Below are positions 63,953-64,000 of a stretch of 64,000 bases of DNA, piece after piece. Position 1 is the stretch's first letter. The number at the start of each line of letters is the position of its first letter. Made by a program: the position numbers and the translations under genes. The stretch is from Mycolicibacterium peregrinum (GTDB lineage: Bacteria > Actinomycetota > Actinomycetes > Mycobacteriales > Mycobacteriaceae). The notes under the pieces were generated by a model. That model had not been told where the DNA came from. It saw only the letters and a program-made list of their open reading frames with translations, and ran no database searches. The stretch covers positions 1 through 64,000 of the forward strand of contig NZ_LQPP01000016.1 of NCBI RefSeq assembly GCF_002102345.1. Direction: 5' to 3'.

Positions 63953-64000
63953 GCTTCGTCGACTTCTACGCCAGGGCTGGTCTGAAGGAGCGGATCACGA
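63953..64000 (+). other. Window-edge sequence after proS
   Basis: These 48 bases contain no complete gene. GAAGGAGCGGATCACGA at the very end looks like a ribosome-binding site followed by a start codon just outside the window, so another plus-strand gene probably begins there. Confidence 0.3.

Overview
The window looks like a piece of a rapidly growing, high-GC mycobacterial (Mycolicibacterium-type) chromosome. The evidence is gene content and order: dxr-rip1-ispG-GNAT, the PBP-lipoprotein, methionine aminopeptidase B, glnA4-aldC-SDR, nicT, mtr, mqo, the Mg-chelatase-like gene, cobO-cobB-cysG, efpA and proS follow the block known in M. tuberculosis as roughly Rv2870c to Rv2845c. The coding density, GTG/TTG starts and many apparently leaderless starts also fit. 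No rRNA, tRNA, CRISPR, insertion sequence or prophage was seen, and no gene-free stretch exceeds 300 bases.

Layout. (1) 72-8738 is an accessory catabolic island: a minus-strand pair (thioesterase, SMP-30 lactonase-like) diverges from a tightly packed plus-strand operon of a two-repeat alpha/beta-barrel protein, cytochrome P450, zinc dehydrogenase, HpcH/HpaI aldolase, SDR, Baeyer-Villiger monooxygenase and HSL-family esterase. Together these could hydroxylate, oxidise, ring-expand and open an alicyclic or terpenoid-like substrate. (2) 8915-21999 is mixed housekeeping and mycobacteria-specific genes: MinD/ParA-like ATPase, SRPBCC, DUF427, TesB, DUF2631, photolyase, F420 oxidoreductase, a ribbon-helix-helix/DUF4097 pair, and an ECF sigma factor divergent from an NmrA-type oxidoreductase. 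(3) 22033-34486 is the conserved MEP-pathway/Rip1 block, a TetR/peroxiredoxin pair, cell-wall PBP, MapB and CobQ. (4) 34762-38351 encodes the two-enzyme NAGGN osmolyte module, followed by a SWIM-SNF2 helicase. (5) 41776-48562 is an amine-catabolic block (permease, GlnA4, PuuD-like hydrolase, aldehyde dehydrogenase, SDR, GntR regulator); its gene content fits gamma-glutamyl-ethanolamide degradation, and the SDR carries a one-base frameshift. (6) 48572-63952 holds an ArsR sensor with NicT, mycothione reductase, Mqo, and a cobalamin cluster (chelatase-like AAA/VWA protein, CobO, CobB, CysG), then EfpA and ProS.

Regulatory highlights read from the bases: a mirror-image divergent ECF promoter with identical GTAAC-N17-CGTC elements; a 17-bp-arm inverted repeat between the permease and glnA4; palindromes at the RHH and TetR genes, nicT and efpA; and a set of TANNNT hexamers exactly 6-8 nt ahead of start codons, three of which begin with the stop codon of the preceding gene. 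Functions are assigned from remembered family motifs, not from database searches.
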